Source: Pseudoxanthomonas japonensis (GTDB taxonomy: Bacteria > Pseudomonadota > Gammaproteobacteria > Xanthomonadales > Xanthomonadaceae). From it: a stretch of DNA of 64,000 nt. This document shows positions 30,596-40,296 of the stretch, one piece after another (position 1 is the first letter of the stretch; each line of letters begins with the position of its first letter). The notes under the pieces were generated by a model that saw only the letters and a list, made by a program, of their open reading frames with translations, was not told the DNA's origin and made no database searches. The translations under genes and the position numbers were made by a program. The stretch is taken from contig NZ_PDWW01000015.1 in NCBI RefSeq assembly GCF_010093445.1, positions 34,587 through 98,586 on the forward strand, written 5' to 3'.

Positions 30596-30620
30596 ACAAA
30601 AACCCCGGCGTTGGCCGGGG
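30596..30620 (-). terminator. Terminator of the alpha (rplQ) operon
   Basis: Minus strand: CCCCGGC/GCCGGGG arms (30620-30614 and 30609-30603), 4-nt loop, then a T-rich tract (A-rich 30594-30602 on plus). It lies 26 nt past the rplQ stop, so it ends the long ribosomal transcript. Confidence 0.88.
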
Positions 30621-30646
30621 CTCTTGGTGTCTGCGGGAGGCGAGGC

Positions 30647-31021
30647 TTACTCGGCCGCTGCTTCCGGACGGTCGACCAGCTCGACGTACGCCATCGGGGC
30701 GTTGTCGCCGGCACGGAAGCCGCACTTCAGGATGCGCAGGTAACCACCCGGGCGCGACTGGTAGCGCGGGCCGAGGGTGGTGAACAGCGTGCCGACGGCT
30801 TCCTTGTCGCGCAGGCGCGAGAACGCCAGGCGGCGGTTGGCCACGCCATCGATCTTGCCGAGGGTGATCAGCGGCTCGGCAACGCGGCGCAGTTCCTTGG
30901 CCTTCGGCAGGGTGGTCTTGATCAGGCCGTGCTTGATGAGCGAGGCGGCCATGTTGCGGAACATCGCTTCGCGATGGGCGCTGGTGCGGTTGAACTTGCG
31001 ACCGGCTTTCTGGTGGCGCAT
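30647..31021 (-). CDS. rplQ: 50S ribosomal protein L17
   Basis: 124 residues starting [24 protein letters not shown], the L17 N-terminus; the start at 31021 is fixed by this. L17 sits near the peptide exit on the 50S. Last gene of the alpha operon as in other gammaproteobacteria. The spacer to rpoA is 192 nt, longer than usual, and includes a perfect 10-bp hairpin with a UUCG loop. The C-terminus ends in the short acidic tail RPEAAAE. Confidence 0.97.
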   Translation of the reverse strand: MRHQKAGRKFNRTSAHREAMFRNMAASLIKHGLIKTTLPKAKELRRVAEPLITLGKIDGVANRRLAFSRLRDKEAVGTLFTTLGPRYQSRPGGYLRILKCGFRAGDNAPMAYVELVDRPEAAAE

Positions 31022-31176
31022 GGGTTGGATTCCTGATGAATGGTGGGTCGTTGGATTTCGCTGTCGCCATCCAGGCGGTGGAACAGGGGACTGCGGGTGG
31101 TCCGGACCGGCCATCCCTGACCGGAGCGTCGCGGGCCTTGTGGCCTGTCGACGAGGTGTTGCGTTTGGAACGGCAG

Positions 31177-31200
31177 AACTCCCGCGCGAACGCGGGAGTT
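31177..31200 (-). promoter_or_regulatory. Intercistronic hairpin between rpoA and rplQ
   Basis: Perfect 10-bp arms AACTCCCGCG (31177-31186) and CGCGGGAGTT (31191-31200). On the transcript the loop is UUCG. It begins 14 nt after the rpoA stop and no T-run follows, so RNA stabilisation or processing is more likely than termination. Confidence 0.7.
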
Positions 31201-31213
31201 CCTTGCTACATCA

Positions 31214-32212
31214 TCAGCCGAGCATGCCGTGCTGGGCGACGCCGGCCGGCGGCCAGTTCTCCAGCTTCATGCCCAGGGACAGGCCGCGCTGCGCCAGGAC
31301 TTCCTTGATCTCGGTCAGCGACTTCTTGCCGAGGTTCGGGGTCTTGAGCAGTTCGACTTCCGTCTTCTGGATCAGGTCGCCGATGTAGTAAATGCTCTCG
31401 GCCTTCAGGCAGTTGGCCGAACGCACGGTCAGCTCCAGGTCGTCGATCGGGCGCAGCAGCACCGGATCCACGCCGCTGGCGGCCTGCTTCGGCGCGCCGC
31501 GGTCGCGGTGCGTGAAGTCACCGAACACCGACAGCTGGTCGCTGAGGATGTCGGCGGCGGTGCGCACGGCTTCCTCGGCATCGATCGTGCCGTTGGTTTC
31601 GATGTCCAGGACCAGCTTGTCCAGGTCGGTGCGCTGCTCGACGCGCGCGGCTTCCACCGCGTACGCGACGCGACGGACCGGCGAGAACGAGGCGTCCAGC
31701 ACCAGGCGACCGATCGCACGGGTCTCTTCGTCCGGACGACGACGGGCGGCGGCCGGCTGGTAGCCGAACCCACGCTCGATCTTCAGGCGCATGTTCAGCG
31801 CCGTGTCCTTGGTCAGGTTGCAGATGACCAGTTCCGGATTCAGGATTTCGACGTTGTGGTCGGTCTTGATGTCGCCGGCGGTGACCACGCCCGGGCCCTG
31901 CTTGGCCAGGCTCAGCGTGGAGGAGTCGCCGCTGTGGATGCGGATGGCCACATCCTTCAGGTTCAACAGCACTTCCAGCACGTCTTCCTGCATGCCTTCG
32001 ATGGTGCTGTATTCGTGCAGCACGCCATCGATCTCGACTTCGGTGATCGCGAAGCCGGGGATCGACGACAGCAGCACGCGGCGCAACGCGTTGCCGAGCG
32101 TATGGCCGTAACCACGCTCCAGCGGTTCGATGACCACTTTCGCGCGATTGCCGGTCAGGCGCTCGATCTGCGGGCCGCGGGGGCGCAGCACTTGCTGAGT
32201 AATACCCGTCAT
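31214..32212 (-). CDS. rpoA: DNA-directed RNA polymerase subunit alpha
   Basis: 332 residues, the usual length. N-terminal dimerisation/assembly domain (1-230) contains [21 protein letters not shown]. After a linker, the C-terminal domain (about 245-322) carries the promoter UP-element and activator surface ([22 protein letters not shown], then [13 protein letters not shown]). ATG 32212 gives [15 protein letters not shown]. Position after rpsD and before rplQ is the classical alpha operon order, with a 50-nt gap to rpsD. Confidence 0.98.
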   Translation of the reverse strand: MTGITQQVLRPRGPQIERLTGNRAKVVIEPLERGYGHTLGNALRRVLLSSIPGFAITEVEIDGVLHEYSTIEGMQEDVLEVLLNLKDVAIRIHSGDSSTLSLAKQGPGVVTAGDIKTDHNVEILNPELVICNLTKDTALNMRLKIERGFGYQPAAARRRPDEETRAIGRLVLDASFSPVRRVAYAVEAARVEQRTDLDKLVLDIETNGTIDAEEAVRTAADILSDQLSVFGDFTHRDRGAPKQAASGVDPVLLRPIDDLELTVRSANCLKAESIYYIGDLIQKTEVELLKTPNLGKKSLTEIKEVLAQRGLSLGMKLENWPPAGVAQHGMLG

Positions 32213-32262
32213 GTTGCTTTGTCTCCTGCGGTCCCCCGGTCGCCCGGGGGTGCGTGAATGAA

Positions 32263-32892
32263 TTACTTCGAGTACAACTCGACGATCAGCGCTTCGTTGA
32301 TGTCGGCGGGCAGGTCCGAACGCGCCGGAACCGCCTTGAACACGCCGCTGAACTTCTTCGCATCGACTTCGACCCACGACGGGTTCAGGTCGAGCTGCTC
32401 GGCGACCGTCAGCGACTCCTGCACGCGGAGCTGCTTCTGCGCCTTCTCCGACAGCGCGATCGCGTCACCGGCCTTGATCTGGTACGAAGGCAGGTTCACC
32501 GGCTTGCCGTTGACCAGCACGCCACGGTGCGAGACCAGCTGGCGGGCGGCCGGACGGGTCACGGCAAAGCCCATGCGGTAGATGACGTTGTCGAGGCGGG
32601 TTTCCAGCAGCTGCAGCAGGTTCTCGCCGGTGTTGCCCTTCTTGGTCGAGGCCTTCTTGTAGTAGTTGCGGAACTGGCGCTCCAGCAGGCCGTAGATACG
32701 CTTGACCTTCTGCTTCTCGCGCAGCTGGGTAGCGTAGTCGGACAGCTTGCCCTTGCGGGCGGTGGCGCCGTGCTGGCCGGGCTTCTGCTCCAGCTTGCAC
32801 TTCGAGTCCAGCGCACGGGCCGGGCTCTTGAGCGACAGGTCGGCGCCTTCGCGGCGCGCGAGCTTACAGGTAGGACCGATATAACGAGCCAT
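32263..32892 (-). CDS. rpsD: 30S ribosomal protein S4
   Basis: 209 residues (family about 206-209). Primary 16S-binding assembly protein and, in E. coli, the translational repressor of the alpha operon. Visible: [16 protein letters not shown] start, the S4 RNA-binding domain with [35 protein letters not shown] (about 97-131) and the C-terminal ALIVELYSK. An S4-responsive structure would be expected in the long leader before rpsM. 14 nt separate it from rpsK. Confidence 0.98.
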   Translation of the reverse strand: MARYIGPTCKLARREGADLSLKSPARALDSKCKLEQKPGQHGATARKGKLSDYATQLREKQKVKRIYGLLERQFRNYYKKASTKKGNTGENLLQLLETRLDNVIYRMGFAVTRPAARQLVSHRGVLVNGKPVNLPSYQIKAGDAIALSEKAQKQLRVQESLTVAEQLDLNPSWVEVDAKKFSGVFKAVPARSDLPADINEALIVELYSK

Positions 32893-32906
32893 TTCTTATC
32901 GCCCCC

Positions 32907-33299
32907 TTAGACGCGACGCTTTTTCGGCGGACGGCACCCGTTGTGCGGGATCGGCGTCACGTCGATGATGTTGGTGATCTTGTAGCCCACGTTGTTCAAC
33001 GAACGCACGGCCGACTCACGACCCGGACCCGGGCCCTTGATGCGGACTTCCAGCGACTTCACGCCGTAGTCCAGGGCTGCACGGCCGGCCTTTTCGGCAG
33101 CGACCTGCGCCGCGAACGGCGTGGACTTGCGGGAACCGCGGAAACCGGCACCACCCGAGGTCGCCCACGAGAGCGCGTTGCCCTGGCGGTCGGTGATGGT
33201 GACGATGGTGTTGTTGAAAGAAGCGTGGACGTGGGCGACGCCGTCGGTGATGACGCGCTTGATCTTCTTCTTGACTTTGGCAGCAGCTGGCTTGGCCAT
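32907..33299 (-). CDS. rpsK: 30S ribosomal protein S11
   Basis: 130 residues. Platform protein contacting the mRNA near the E site. The core [25 protein letters not shown] and the basic C-terminus [13 protein letters not shown] are typical. A Lys/Ala-rich N-terminal tail ([15 protein letters not shown]) is slightly extended, as in related proteobacteria. 12 nt after rpsM. Confidence 0.98.
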   Translation of the reverse strand: MAKPAAAKVKKKIKRVITDGVAHVHASFNNTIVTITDRQGNALSWATSGGAGFRGSRKSTPFAAQVAAEKAGRAALDYGVKSLEVRIKGPGPGRESAVRSLNNVGYKITNIIDVTPIPHNGCRPPKKRRV

Positions 33300-33311
33300 G
33301 ATGGTCGCCCC

Positions 33312-33668
33312 TTACTTCTTGATGGCTTTGCGCGGACCCTTGCGGGTGCGGGCATTGGTGCGGGTGCGCTGGCCACGCAGCGGCAGGCCGCGACGGTGGC
33401 GCAGACCGCGATAGCAACCCAGGTCCATCAGGCGCTTGATCGCGATGCCGACTTCACGGCGCAGGTCGCCCTCGACCACGTACTTGCCGACTTCGGCGCG
33501 CAGGCGCTCGACCTCCGGCTCGGACAGGTCGCGGATCTTGGTGGTCGAGGCGACGCCGGCGGCTTCGCAGACCTTCTTGGAACGGGTACGGCCAATGCCG
33601 AAAATGCTTTGCAAACCGACCCAGACATGCTTCTGGGCAGGCAGGTTGACACCTGCAATACGCGCCAT
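33312..33668 (-). CDS. rpsM: 30S ribosomal protein S13
   Basis: 118 residues from ATG 33668 ([16 protein letters not shown]), preceded by a GGAGAG-containing site. Head protein contacting the P-site tRNA and L5. It has the [18 protein letters not shown] helix region and the [22 protein letters not shown] basic tail. First gene of the alpha operon here: rpmJ, which precedes rpsM in E. coli, is absent. Confidence 0.98.
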   Translation of the reverse strand: MARIAGVNLPAQKHVWVGLQSIFGIGRTRSKKVCEAAGVASTTKIRDLSEPEVERLRAEVGKYVVEGDLRREVGIAIKRLMDLGCYRGLRHRRGLPLRGQRTRTNARTRKGPRKAIKK

Positions 33669-33751
33669 GACGCGGCTCTCCAACTGTGAGTATTGGCCCG
33701 TGTACGGTCGTCCCGGGCGGGATTCGCGCAGACAGGCAGAGTGAACTGGAA

Positions 33752-33760
33752 ATTCTAACA
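33752..33760 (-). promoter_or_regulatory. Extended -10 promoter candidate for rpsM
   Basis: Minus-strand TGTTAGAAT: TG, one base, then TAGAAT (TATAAT with one change), in an A/T-richer island of the spacer. Predicted start about 33745, giving a leader of about 77 nt. There is no good -35, which is acceptable for extended -10 promoters. Confidence 0.45.
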
Positions 33761-34002
33761 AGATCCGGTGTTTACGGGAAGCCCGTGCCGGCAGTGCCGA
33801 CTTCGGACCGGCATGGGGAGTGTGCCCATGCTCCGGCGCCGGAACCTGCCTGGCGCAGGACCGGGGTTTCCCCCTGCCCTGCCCCGCCCGCGCTACTCTG
33901 GCGCAGGGACTGGCTGGTTCTCACCCCCGCACCGGATCGCTGCGGGGGCCGCCCATCTAAGTCAGCCGGCCCTGACGGCCGGACTGGTGCGGGAAGCCCG
34001 CG

Positions 34003-34008
34003 ATTATA
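34003..34008 (-). promoter_or_regulatory. Perfect TATAAT immediately downstream of secY
   Basis: Minus-strand TATAAT ends 3 nt after the secY stop. The best upstream hexamer is GTCTTG (34025-34030, spacing 16), a poor -35. Candidate second promoter for rpsM-rplQ with a leader of about 330 nt. Confidence 0.35.
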
Positions 34009-34010
34009 CC

Positions 34011-35372
34011 TCAGCCGCGGGGGGCAAGACCGCCCCGCGAACCACCCTTCAGATTGGCCTTCTTCAACAGGCTCTCGTACTGGTGGGACATCAGGTGCGC
34101 CTGGATCTGCGCGATGAAGTCCATCACCACCACCACCACGATCAGCAGCGACGTGCCACCGAAGTAGAACGAGGTGCCCAGCTGCGTGCGCATCACTTCC
34201 GGCAACAGGCAGACCGCCACCAGGTACATCGAACCGATCGCCGTCAGGCGCGTCAGCACGCCATCGACGTAGTCCGCCGTGGCTTTGCCCGGACGGATAC
34301 CCGGAATCAGCGCGCCCGACTTCTTCAGGTTCTCGGCGGTTTCCTGCGAGTTGAACACCAGCGCCGTGTAGAAGAACGCGAAACCGATGATCATCGCAGC
34401 GAACACGATCATGTGCAGCGGCTCACCCGGGGCGAGCGCATTCGAAATGCGCTGCAGCCACGTGGTCGCGCCACTGTTCTGACCGGACCACATCGCCAGC
34501 GTGGCCGGGAAGGCCAGGATGCTGGAGGCGAAGATCGGCGGGATCACGCCGGCCATGTTGAGCTTCAGCGGCAGGAACGACGTCTGGTTCATGTACGCGT
34601 TACGGCCGCCCTGGCGGCGCGCGTAATTCACCGTGATGCGTCGCTGGCCGCGCTCGACGAACACCACCAGGAACGTGAAGCCCAACACCACCACCGCGAT
34701 GATCAGCAGCGAGATGAAGCTCAGCGTGCCGTCGCGGAAGGCGCCGACGGTCTGGATGACCGCGCCAGGCAAGCCGGCGACGATGCCCGCGAAGATGATC
34801 AGCGAGACGCCGTTGCCGATGCCGCGCTCGGTCACCTGCTCGCCCAGCCACATCAGGAAGATGGTGCCGGCGGTCAGCGCGACCACCGCGGTCAGCACGA
34901 AGCCCATGCCCGGCGCATACACCACCGGCATGCCGCCCGGCGCGACCTGGTTCTGCAGCGCGGTGGCGATGCTGCCGCCTTGCACGATCGCCAGCAGCAC
35001 GGCGCCGATGCGCGAGTACTGGGTGATCTTGCGGCGACCGGACTCGCCTTCCTTCTGCAGCGCCTTCAGGCTGGGGAAGATGTGCACGCCCAGCTGCATC
35101 ACGATCGACGCCGAGATGTAGGGCATGACGTTCAGCGCGAAGATGCTGAAACGGTGCAGGGCGCCGCCCGAGAACATGTTGAACATGTCCACGATGCCGC
35201 CGCCCTGCGCCTGCATCATCGCAAGCATGGCATCGGGATTGACGCCCGGGACCGGAATGAAACAGCCGATCCGGTAGACGATCAGCGCACCCAGCACGAA
35301 CAGCAGGCGCTGGCGGAGTTCGGTGAACTTGCCTGCGCCTGCCAGCGCACCGGCGGCATTACCCTGCGCCAT
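34011..35372 (-). CDS. secY: Preprotein translocase subunit SecY
   Basis: 453 residues, ten TM helices, forming the SecYEG protein-conducting channel in the inner membrane. Visible are [24 protein letters not shown] (TM1), the plug region [24 protein letters not shown], the cytoplasmic loop arginine segment before [18 protein letters not shown], and the C-terminal [20 protein letters not shown] 35372 is 7 nt after the rplO stop. Last gene of the spc block; its partner secE is also in this window (62137-62526). Confidence 0.98.
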   Translation of the reverse strand: MAQGNAAGALAGAGKFTELRQRLLFVLGALIVYRIGCFIPVPGVNPDAMLAMMQAQGGGIVDMFNMFSGGALHRFSIFALNVMPYISASIVMQLGVHIFPSLKALQKEGESGRRKITQYSRIGAVLLAIVQGGSIATALQNQVAPGGMPVVYAPGMGFVLTAVVALTAGTIFLMWLGEQVTERGIGNGVSLIIFAGIVAGLPGAVIQTVGAFRDGTLSFISLLIIAVVVLGFTFLVVFVERGQRRITVNYARRQGGRNAYMNQTSFLPLKLNMAGVIPPIFASSILAFPATLAMWSGQNSGATTWLQRISNALAPGEPLHMIVFAAMIIGFAFFYTALVFNSQETAENLKKSGALIPGIRPGKATADYVDGVLTRLTAIGSMYLVAVCLLPEVMRTQLGTSFYFGGTSLLIVVVVVMDFIAQIQAHLMSHQYESLLKKANLKGGSRGGLAPRG

Positions 35373-35379
35373 GCGTCCG

Positions 35380-35817
35380 TTACTCCTGCACGCTGCCGCC
35401 GGCAGCCTCGATGGCGGCCTTGGCGCCGGCCGTGGCGGCCACGCCCTTCAGCACGAACTTCTTGGTCAGTTCGCCCTTCTTGACGATCTTGGCGCGCTTG
35501 GCGGTGCTGGGCACCAGCTTGGCGGCACGCAGCGCGGCGAAATCGATCTCGCCGGCTTCCAGCTTCTCCAACTGGTACGACAGCACTTCGGCGCAATCCA
35601 GCTTCAGCTTGGAGCGGAAGCCGACCTTCGGCAGACGCTTGATCAGCGGCATCTGGCCGCCTTCGAACTTCGCCTTGATCTTGCCCTTGCCGGCGCGCGC
35701 GAACGAACCCTTGTGGCCGCGACCGGCGGTCTTGCCCAGGCCGGAACCGATACCGCGACCGACGCGGGTGCGTTCGGTGCGTGCGCCGTCGGCGGGCTTC
35801 AGTGTGTTGAGACGCAT
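35380..35817 (-). CDS. rplO: 50S ribosomal protein L15
   Basis: 145 residues. Late assembly protein, with the Gly/Arg/Lys-rich N-terminus [21 protein letters not shown] that threads into 23S rRNA and the conserved [15 protein letters not shown]. The globular C-terminal half ends [12 protein letters not shown]. It lies 5 nt after rpmD and 7 nt before secY, the standard order. Confidence 0.98.
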   Translation of the reverse strand: MRLNTLKPADGARTERTRVGRGIGSGLGKTAGRGHKGSFARAGKGKIKAKFEGGQMPLIKRLPKVGFRSKLKLDCAEVLSYQLEKLEAGEIDFAALRAAKLVPSTAKRAKIVKKGELTKKFVLKGVAATAGAKAAIEAAGGSVQE

Positions 35818-35822
35818 GTTGA

Positions 35823-36014
35823 TTACTCCTCGACCTTGACGAGGTAGTGAACCTTGGCGATCAGGCCGCGCACCTGCGGGCTGTCCTTCAGTTCACGCAC
35901 ATCGTTGAGCTTGTTCAGGCCCAGCGCCTTCACCGACAGGCGGTGGCGCGACTGGGAACCACGCAGGCCGCGCACCAGGCGCACCTTGACGGTCTTGTTG
36001 GACTCATTAGCCAT
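35823..36014 (-). CDS. rpmD: 50S ribosomal protein L30
   Basis: 63 residues. The N-terminus [21 protein letters not shown] and the [29 protein letters not shown] core match bacterial L30. Its start overlaps the last 8 nt of rpsE (GGCTAATGAG region), so it is translationally coupled to S5. Confidence 0.97.
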   Translation of the reverse strand: MANESNKTVKVRLVRGLRGSQSRHRLSVKALGLNKLNDVRELKDSPQVRGLIAKVHYLVKVEE

Positions 36015-36549
36015 TGAGGAGTTCCTCCACCTTCTTGCCGCGCTTGGCCGCGATGCGGGTGGGCGACTGCATGTCGCTCAGGCCCTTCAGCGTGGCGCGG
36101 ACCAGGTTGATCGGGTTGCGCGAACCGACGGCCTTGGCCAGCACGTTCTTCACGCCCACCGCTTCCAGCACGGCGCGCATGGCACCGCCGGCGATGACAC
36201 CCGTACCTTCCGAAGCCGGCTGCATGAACACGCGGGCCGCACCGTGGCCGGCCTTCACCGGGTGCCACAACGTGCCGTTGTTCAGATCGACATTCAACAT
36301 GCCCTTGCGGGCATATTCCATCGACTTCTGGATGGCGACCGGCACTTCGCGCGCCTTGCCGTAGCCGAAACCGATCTTGCCGTTGCCGTCACCCACCACC
36401 GTCAGTGCGGTGAAGGTGAACTGGCGACCGCCCTTGACGGTCTTGCTGACGCGGTTGACCGCGACCAGCTTCTCGATCATGCCGTCGTCGACTTTCTCTT
36501 CGCGATTACGGTCGCGATCGCGACCCCGCGGCTGACGCTCTTCTGCCAT
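36007..36549 (-). CDS. rpsE: 30S ribosomal protein S5
   Basis: 180 residues from ATG 36549. Fidelity protein lining the mRNA entry. It has an Arg/Asp/Glu-rich N-terminal extension ([15 protein letters not shown]) ahead of the dsRBD-like domain with the [22 protein letters not shown] loop, where spectinomycin-resistance changes occur (wild-type-like here). The second domain has [22 protein letters not shown]. The 156-nt spacer back to rplR is longer than in most genera and no gene is seen in it. Confidence 0.98.
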   Translation of the reverse strand: MAEERQPRGRDRDRNREEKVDDGMIEKLVAVNRVSKTVKGGRQFTFTALTVVGDGNGKIGFGYGKAREVPVAIQKSMEYARKGMLNVDLNNGTLWHPVKAGHGAARVFMQPASEGTGVIAGGAMRAVLEAVGVKNVLAKAVGSRNPINLVRATLKGLSDMQSPTRIAAKRGKKVEELLNG

Positions 36550-36705
36550 TGCTTGAATTCCTTGGTTATTGAGGTATGTACGGCGTGGCCGCTTATGGTT
36601 GTGGTGTGGAGCAGTGATGCAACGATCGATGCAGAAGAAGGATCGCGCCCGGCGCAGCCCGCGCCGGCAGGACAAGGCATGGGGTCGCCCCCATGCCTTT
36701 CAATA

Positions 36706-37062
36706 TCAGAACTGCAGGCCGCCTTCGCGGGCGGCGTCAGCCAGGGCCTTGATGCGGCCGTGGTAACGGTAGCCCGAACGGTCGAACGCGATCTTCTCGA
36801 TGCCTTCGGCCTTGGCGCGCTCGGCGATGACCTTGCCCACGCGGGCAGCAGCATCGCTGTTCTTGCCGTTCTTCAGGCCATCCTTCACATCGGCCTGCAG
36901 CGTGTTGGCCGACGCGATGACCTTGGAGCCATCGGCGGTGAACAGCTGGGCGTAGATGTGCTGGCCGGTACGCAGCACCGACAGGCGCGGCACGCCGAGT
37001 TCGCGGATGTGCGCACGGGTCGACTTGGCGCGGCGCAGGCGGGCGGTGTTCTTGATGCTCAT
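36706..37062 (-). CDS. rplR: 50S ribosomal protein L18
   Basis: 118 residues. Binds 5S rRNA in the central protuberance with L5. It has the basic N-terminus [19 protein letters not shown], the [15 protein letters not shown] strand pair and the C-terminal [26 protein letters not shown]. 29 nt after rplF. Confidence 0.98.
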   Translation of the reverse strand: MSIKNTARLRRAKSTRAHIRELGVPRLSVLRTGQHIYAQLFTADGSKVIASANTLQADVKDGLKNGKNSDAAARVGKVIAERAKAEGIEKIAFDRSGYRYHGRIKALADAAREGGLQF

Positions 37063-37091
37063 GATCTGGTTCCTCGAAGCCGAAAGCCCGG

Positions 37092-37619
37092 TTAGGCCTT
37101 CTTCGCTTCCTTGCGGATGATGGTTTCGTCGGAGTACTTCACGCCCTTGCCCTTGTAGGGTTCCGGCGGACGGAAACCGCGGATCTTGGCGGCGACTTCA
37201 CCAACGCGCTGCTTGTCGGCACCCTGCACCAGGATTTCGGTCTGGGTCGGGGTGGCAATGGTGATGCCTTCCGGCGTCTTGAACAGGATCGGGTGGGAGA
37301 AACCCAGCGACAGGTTCAGGTCCTTGCCCTGCATCGCGGCGCGGTAACCCACGCCGACCAGCTCGAGCTTGCGCTCGAAGCCTTCCGACACGCCCTTGAC
37401 CATGTTGGCCAGGATCGCGCGGATGGTGCCGGTGATGGCGTCGTCGGCCGGGGTGACCGGCGACAGGTTCACCGTGCCGTTGTCGACGTTGAGTTCGACG
37501 CCTGCCGGCTTGGCGATGGACAGGGTGCCCTTCGGGCCCTTGACGTTGAGGGTTTCACCCTGGGCATTCAGTTCGACGCCCTTCGGGAGACTGATCGGCT
37601 TCTTGGCTACGCGGGACAT
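37092..37619 (-). CDS. rplF: 50S ribosomal protein L6
   Basis: 175 residues from ATG 37619 ([17 protein letters not shown]). Two RRM-like repeats next to the sarcin-ricin loop. Typical parts: [47 protein letters not shown], and the C-terminal [17 protein letters not shown]. Gentamicin-resistance positions near the C-terminus look wild type. 16 nt after rpsH. Confidence 0.98.
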   Translation of the reverse strand: MSRVAKKPISLPKGVELNAQGETLNVKGPKGTLSIAKPAGVELNVDNGTVNLSPVTPADDAITGTIRAILANMVKGVSEGFERKLELVGVGYRAAMQGKDLNLSLGFSHPILFKTPEGITIATPTQTEILVQGADKQRVGEVAAKIRGFRPPEPYKGKGVKYSDETIIRKEAKKA

Positions 37620-37635
37620 GTCTGGGCTCCTTCGC

Positions 37636-38034
37636 TTAGGCCACGAAGCACAGGACTTCACCACCAACGCCGGCCGCACGGGCCTGCGCATCGGTCATGA
37701 TGCCCTTGGAAGTGGAAATGATGGCGACGCCGAGGCCACCGAGGACCTTGGGCAGTTCGGCCTTGCCACGGTACTGGCGCAGGCCCGAACGGGACACGCG
37801 GCTCAGCTTCTCGATGACGGGCTTGCCTTCGAAGTACTTCAGGACGATCTCGAGCTCGGCCTTGTTGTTCTCGGTCTTCGTCACGCGGACGTCGCCGACA
37901 TAGCCTTCCGCCTTGAGGACGTTGGCGATCGAGGTCTTGATCTTGGAGGACGGCATCTTCACCGTCGGCTTGCCAACAGCGGCGGCATTGCGAATGCGCA
38001 CCAGCATGTCGGCGATGGGATCAGTCATGCTCAT
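37636..38034 (-). CDS. rpsH: 30S ribosomal protein S8
   Basis: 132 residues from ATG 38034 ([18 protein letters not shown]). Primary binder of 16S helix 21 and, in E. coli, the spc operon repressor. The C-terminal RNA-binding motif [25 protein letters not shown] is intact. Its upstream spacer to rpsN is 204 nt and contains an 11-bp hairpin, which is unusual inside the spc operon. Confidence 0.98.
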   Translation of the reverse strand: MSMTDPIADMLVRIRNAAAVGKPTVKMPSSKIKTSIANVLKAEGYVGDVRVTKTENNKAELEIVLKYFEGKPVIEKLSRVSRSGLRQYRGKAELPKVLGGLGVAIISTSKGIMTDAQARAAGVGGEVLCFVA

Positions 38035-38168
38035 GAGAGTCTGCCTTATGAGTAGCACCGATATCCGCTTTCGCGAAAATCTTGTGTTGTCCCTGGAAAC
38101 CCCCAGGCGGGCGGCCGGTTCACCAGCCCTCCCCCGGCCAAGCCGCGGGAGCCGAACATTGTACAACA

Positions 38169-38194
38169 ACAAGTCCGGCGCGTGCCGGACTTGT
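38169..38194 (-). promoter_or_regulatory. Perfect 11-bp hairpin in the rpsN-rpsH spacer
   Basis: Arms ACAAGTCCGGC (38169-38179) and GCCGGACTTGT (38184-38194) with loop ACGC on the transcript, 44 nt after rpsN. It is followed on the minus strand by TTGTTGTACAAT, a T-containing but interrupted tail. It could be a leaky terminator, a processing site or an S8-type control element splitting the spc operon. Confidence 0.65.
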
Positions 38195-38238
38195 CCTTGA
38201 AACCTGAGGGGAACCCTGGACGGGCGCCCCCGGCGTCC

Positions 38239-38544
38239 TTACCAGCTGGCCTTGCGCAGGCCGGGGACGTCGCCGTTCATGGTGGCCTTGCGCAGCATGT
38301 TGCGGCCCAGGCCGAACTTGCGGTACACGCCACGCGAACGACCGGACAGCTCGCAGCGGTTGCGCTGGCGGCTCGGCGAGGAGTCGCGCGGCAGCTTCTG
38401 CAGCTTGACGACCGCGTCGGCCTTCTCTTCGTACGAAGCGTTCTGGCTGGAGATGATCTTCTTCAGCGCGTCGCGCTTGGCGGCGTACTGCTTGGCCAGC
38501 TTTTCCCGCTTGATGTCGCGGTTGACCATCGAGGTCTTTGCCAT
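38239..38544 (-). CDS. rpsN: 30S ribosomal protein S14
   Basis: 101 residues, the long zinc-free type: no CxxC pairs occur in the C-terminal half ([39 protein letters not shown]). Binds the 30S head near S3 and S10. N-terminus [24 protein letters not shown]. 20 nt after rplE and followed by the 204-nt spacer before rpsH. Confidence 0.98.
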   Translation of the reverse strand: MAKTSMVNRDIKREKLAKQYAAKRDALKKIISSQNASYEEKADAVVKLQKLPRDSSPSRQRNRCELSGRSRGVYRKFGLGRNMLRKATMNGDVPGLRKASW

Positions 38545-38564
38545 GATGTCGTTTTCCTAGCGAA

Positions 38565-39107
38565 TCAGTTGCGGAACGGGAACTTGAACGCTTCGAGCAG
38601 CGCCTTGGCTTCGGCGTCGTTCTTGGCGGTCGTCGTGATGGCGATATCCATACCGCGGATCGCATCGACGGCGTCGAAGTCGATTTCCGGGAAGATGATC
38701 TGTTCCTTCACGCCCATGTTGTAGTTGCCGCGGCCGTCGAACGAACGGCCGGACACGCCACGGAAGTCGCGGACGCGCGGCAGCGAAATGCTGATCAGGC
38801 GATCCAGGAATTCGTACATCTTGGCGCGACGCAGGGTGACCTTGCAGCCGATCGGCCAGCCGTCGCGGATCTTGAACGAAGCCACCGACACGCGGGACTT
38901 GGTCGTGATCGGCTTCTGGCCGGTGATCTTGGCCAGGTCGGCCACGGCGTTCTCCAGGATCTTCTTGTTGGTCGCCGCTTCACCCACACCCATGTTGATG
39001 GTGATCTTGGTGATCTTCGGCACTTCCATCGGATTGGTGTAGCCGAACTTCTTCATCAGAGCCGGCGCCACTTCTTCCTTGTAGATTTTTTCGAGACGAG
39101 TGGTCAT
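38565..39107 (-). CDS. rplE: 50S ribosomal protein L5
   Basis: 180 residues. 5S rRNA-binding protein of the central protuberance forming bridge B1b with S13. Visible: [51 protein letters not shown] and [21 protein letters not shown]. 8 nt after rplX. Confidence 0.98.
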   Translation of the reverse strand: MTTRLEKIYKEEVAPALMKKFGYTNPMEVPKITKITINMGVGEAATNKKILENAVADLAKITGQKPITTKSRVSVASFKIRDGWPIGCKVTLRRAKMYEFLDRLISISLPRVRDFRGVSGRSFDGRGNYNMGVKEQIIFPEIDFDAVDAIRGMDIAITTTAKNDAEAKALLEAFKFPFRN

Positions 39108-39115
39108 GTCATTCC

Positions 39116-39433
39116 TCAGGCGTCGAGCGCCTCACCGCTGGAGCGGAACACACGCAGTTTGCGTCCATCCTCCAGCACCTTGAAACCGATACGCTCGCCC
39201 TTGCCCGTTGCCGGGTTGAACAGCGCGACATTGGAGATGTGGATCGAGCGCTCGCTCTCCACCACGCCACCCGCGATACCTGCCTGCGGGTTCGGCTTGG
39301 TGTGGCGCTTGACGACATTGACGTTGGAGACGACCACGCGGTCGCCATCCACGCGCACCACGTCGCCCTTCTTGCCCTTGTCCTTGCCGGCGGTGACGAC
39401 GACCTGGTCGCCCTTCTTGATACGGTTAGCCAT
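39116..39433 (-). CDS. rplX: 50S ribosomal protein L24
   Basis: 105 residues. Assembly initiator with an N-terminal KOW motif ([30 protein letters not shown]), then [12 protein letters not shown] and [24 protein letters not shown]. 15 nt after rplN. Confidence 0.98.
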   Translation of the reverse strand: MANRIKKGDQVVVTAGKDKGKKGDVVRVDGDRVVVSNVNVVKRHTKPNPQAGIAGGVVESERSIHISNVALFNPATGKGERIGFKVLEDGRKLRVFRSSGEALDA

Positions 39434-39448
39434 TTCTATGTCCTCCGC

Positions 39449-39817
39449 TCAGAGCACTTCAGGCGCGAGCGAAACGATCTTCATGAACTTCTCGGAACGC
39501 AGCTCGCGGGTCACGGGCCCGAAGATGCGGGTGCCGATCGGCTCCTGCTTGTTGTTCAGCAGGACGGCGGCGTTGCCATCGAAGCGGATCAGCGAACCGT
39601 CGGGACGACGGACGCCCTTGCGGGTACGCACGACCACGGCGTCGTAGACTTCGCCCTTCTTGACCTTGCCACGCGGGATGGCGTCCTTGACGGTCACCTT
39701 GATGATGTCGCCGATGCCGGCATAGCGGCGCTTCGAGCCGCCCAGCACCTTGATGCACATCAGTTCTTTGGCACCGGAGTTGTCGGCCGCGTCAAGGTAG
39801 CTCTGCATCTGGATCAT
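39449..39817 (-). CDS. rplN: 50S ribosomal protein L14
   Basis: 122 residues, exactly the usual length. Contacts 16S helix 44 in bridge B8 and is the docking site of RsfS. It has [40 protein letters not shown] and the C-terminal [19 protein letters not shown]. 14 nt after rpsQ. Confidence 0.98.
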   Translation of the reverse strand: MIQMQSYLDAADNSGAKELMCIKVLGGSKRRYAGIGDIIKVTVKDAIPRGKVKKGEVYDAVVVRTRKGVRRPDGSLIRFDGNAAVLLNNKQEPIGTRIFGPVTRELRSEKFMKIVSLAPEVL

Positions 39818-39831
39818 GAGTCAGATCTCCT

Positions 39832-40098
39832 TTATTCGGCCGCGCGGGTGATGATTTCCACCACGCGCCAGTTCTTGGTCTTGGACATCGGGGCGATCTC
39901 GGTCACGCGCACCACGTCGCCTTCCTTGCAGCTGTTGTCCGCGTCGTGCGCGTGCAGCTTGGTGGAACGCTTGATGTACTTGCCGTACAGGGCGTGCTTG
40001 ACCTGACGCTCCACCAGGATGGTAACCGTCTTGTCCATCTTGTTGCTGACGACGCGGCCTTCGATGGTGCGTTGCGCTTTGTCTTTGTTATCGCTCAT
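39832..40098 (-). CDS. rpsQ: 30S ribosomal protein S17
   Basis: 88 residues. OB-fold early assembly protein with [40 protein letters not shown] and [24 protein letters not shown]. An acidic N-terminal tail [10 protein letters not shown] is typical of the family. 12 nt after rpmC. Confidence 0.98.
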   Translation of the reverse strand: MSDNKDKAQRTIEGRVVSNKMDKTVTILVERQVKHALYGKYIKRSTKLHAHDADNSCKEGDVVRVTEIAPMSKTKNWRVVEIITRAAE

Positions 40099-40110
40099 CT
40101 TGGTCGCTCC

Positions 40111-40296
40111 TTACTTCTGGCTGCCCAGCAGGGTCTTCACGCGAGCGATCTCGCGGCGGACCCGGCGGGTTTCATGCGTCTTCGGCAGCTGGCCGGTCAC
40201 CTTCTGCATGCGCAGGGAGAATTGCTCCTTGCGCAGCTCGGTCAGGTGGGCCTTCAGCTCGTCAGCCGATTTCTCGCGGAGTTGCTTGAGTTCCAT
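40111..40296 (-). CDS. rpmC: 50S ribosomal protein L29
   Basis: 61 residues. Two-helix protein at the exit tunnel contacting trigger factor and SRP with L23. [31 protein letters not shown] and the [16 protein letters not shown] helix are diagnostic. The ATG shares its last base with the rplP stop (TAATG), so translation is coupled. Confidence 0.98.
   Translation of the reverse strand: MELKQLREKSADELKAHLTELRKEQFSLRMQKVTGQLPKTHETRRVRREIARVKTLLGSQK

Larger units (their letters stand above)
33669..34010 (-). promoter_or_regulatory. 342-nt spacer between secY and rpsM: likely alpha-operon promoter and leader
   Basis: No rpmJ (L36) reading frame or other small gene is present on either strand. 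Reading the minus strand, TATAAT lies right after the secY stop (34008-34003). An extended -10, TG-T-TAGAAT, is at 33760-33752. Between them are strong GC stems, e.g. CCGGCC/GGCCGG around 33966-33982. The alpha operon is S4-autoregulated in E. coli through an rpsM leader structure; a comparable element here is inference. Confidence 0.5.

Noticed and set aside
33669..34010. Possible rpmJ (L36) gene
   Set aside because: None of the frames on either strand contains the MKV..K..C..C or RHRDCKVVRRRGK pattern of L36; start codons there lead into Gly/Pro/Arg-rich sequence.
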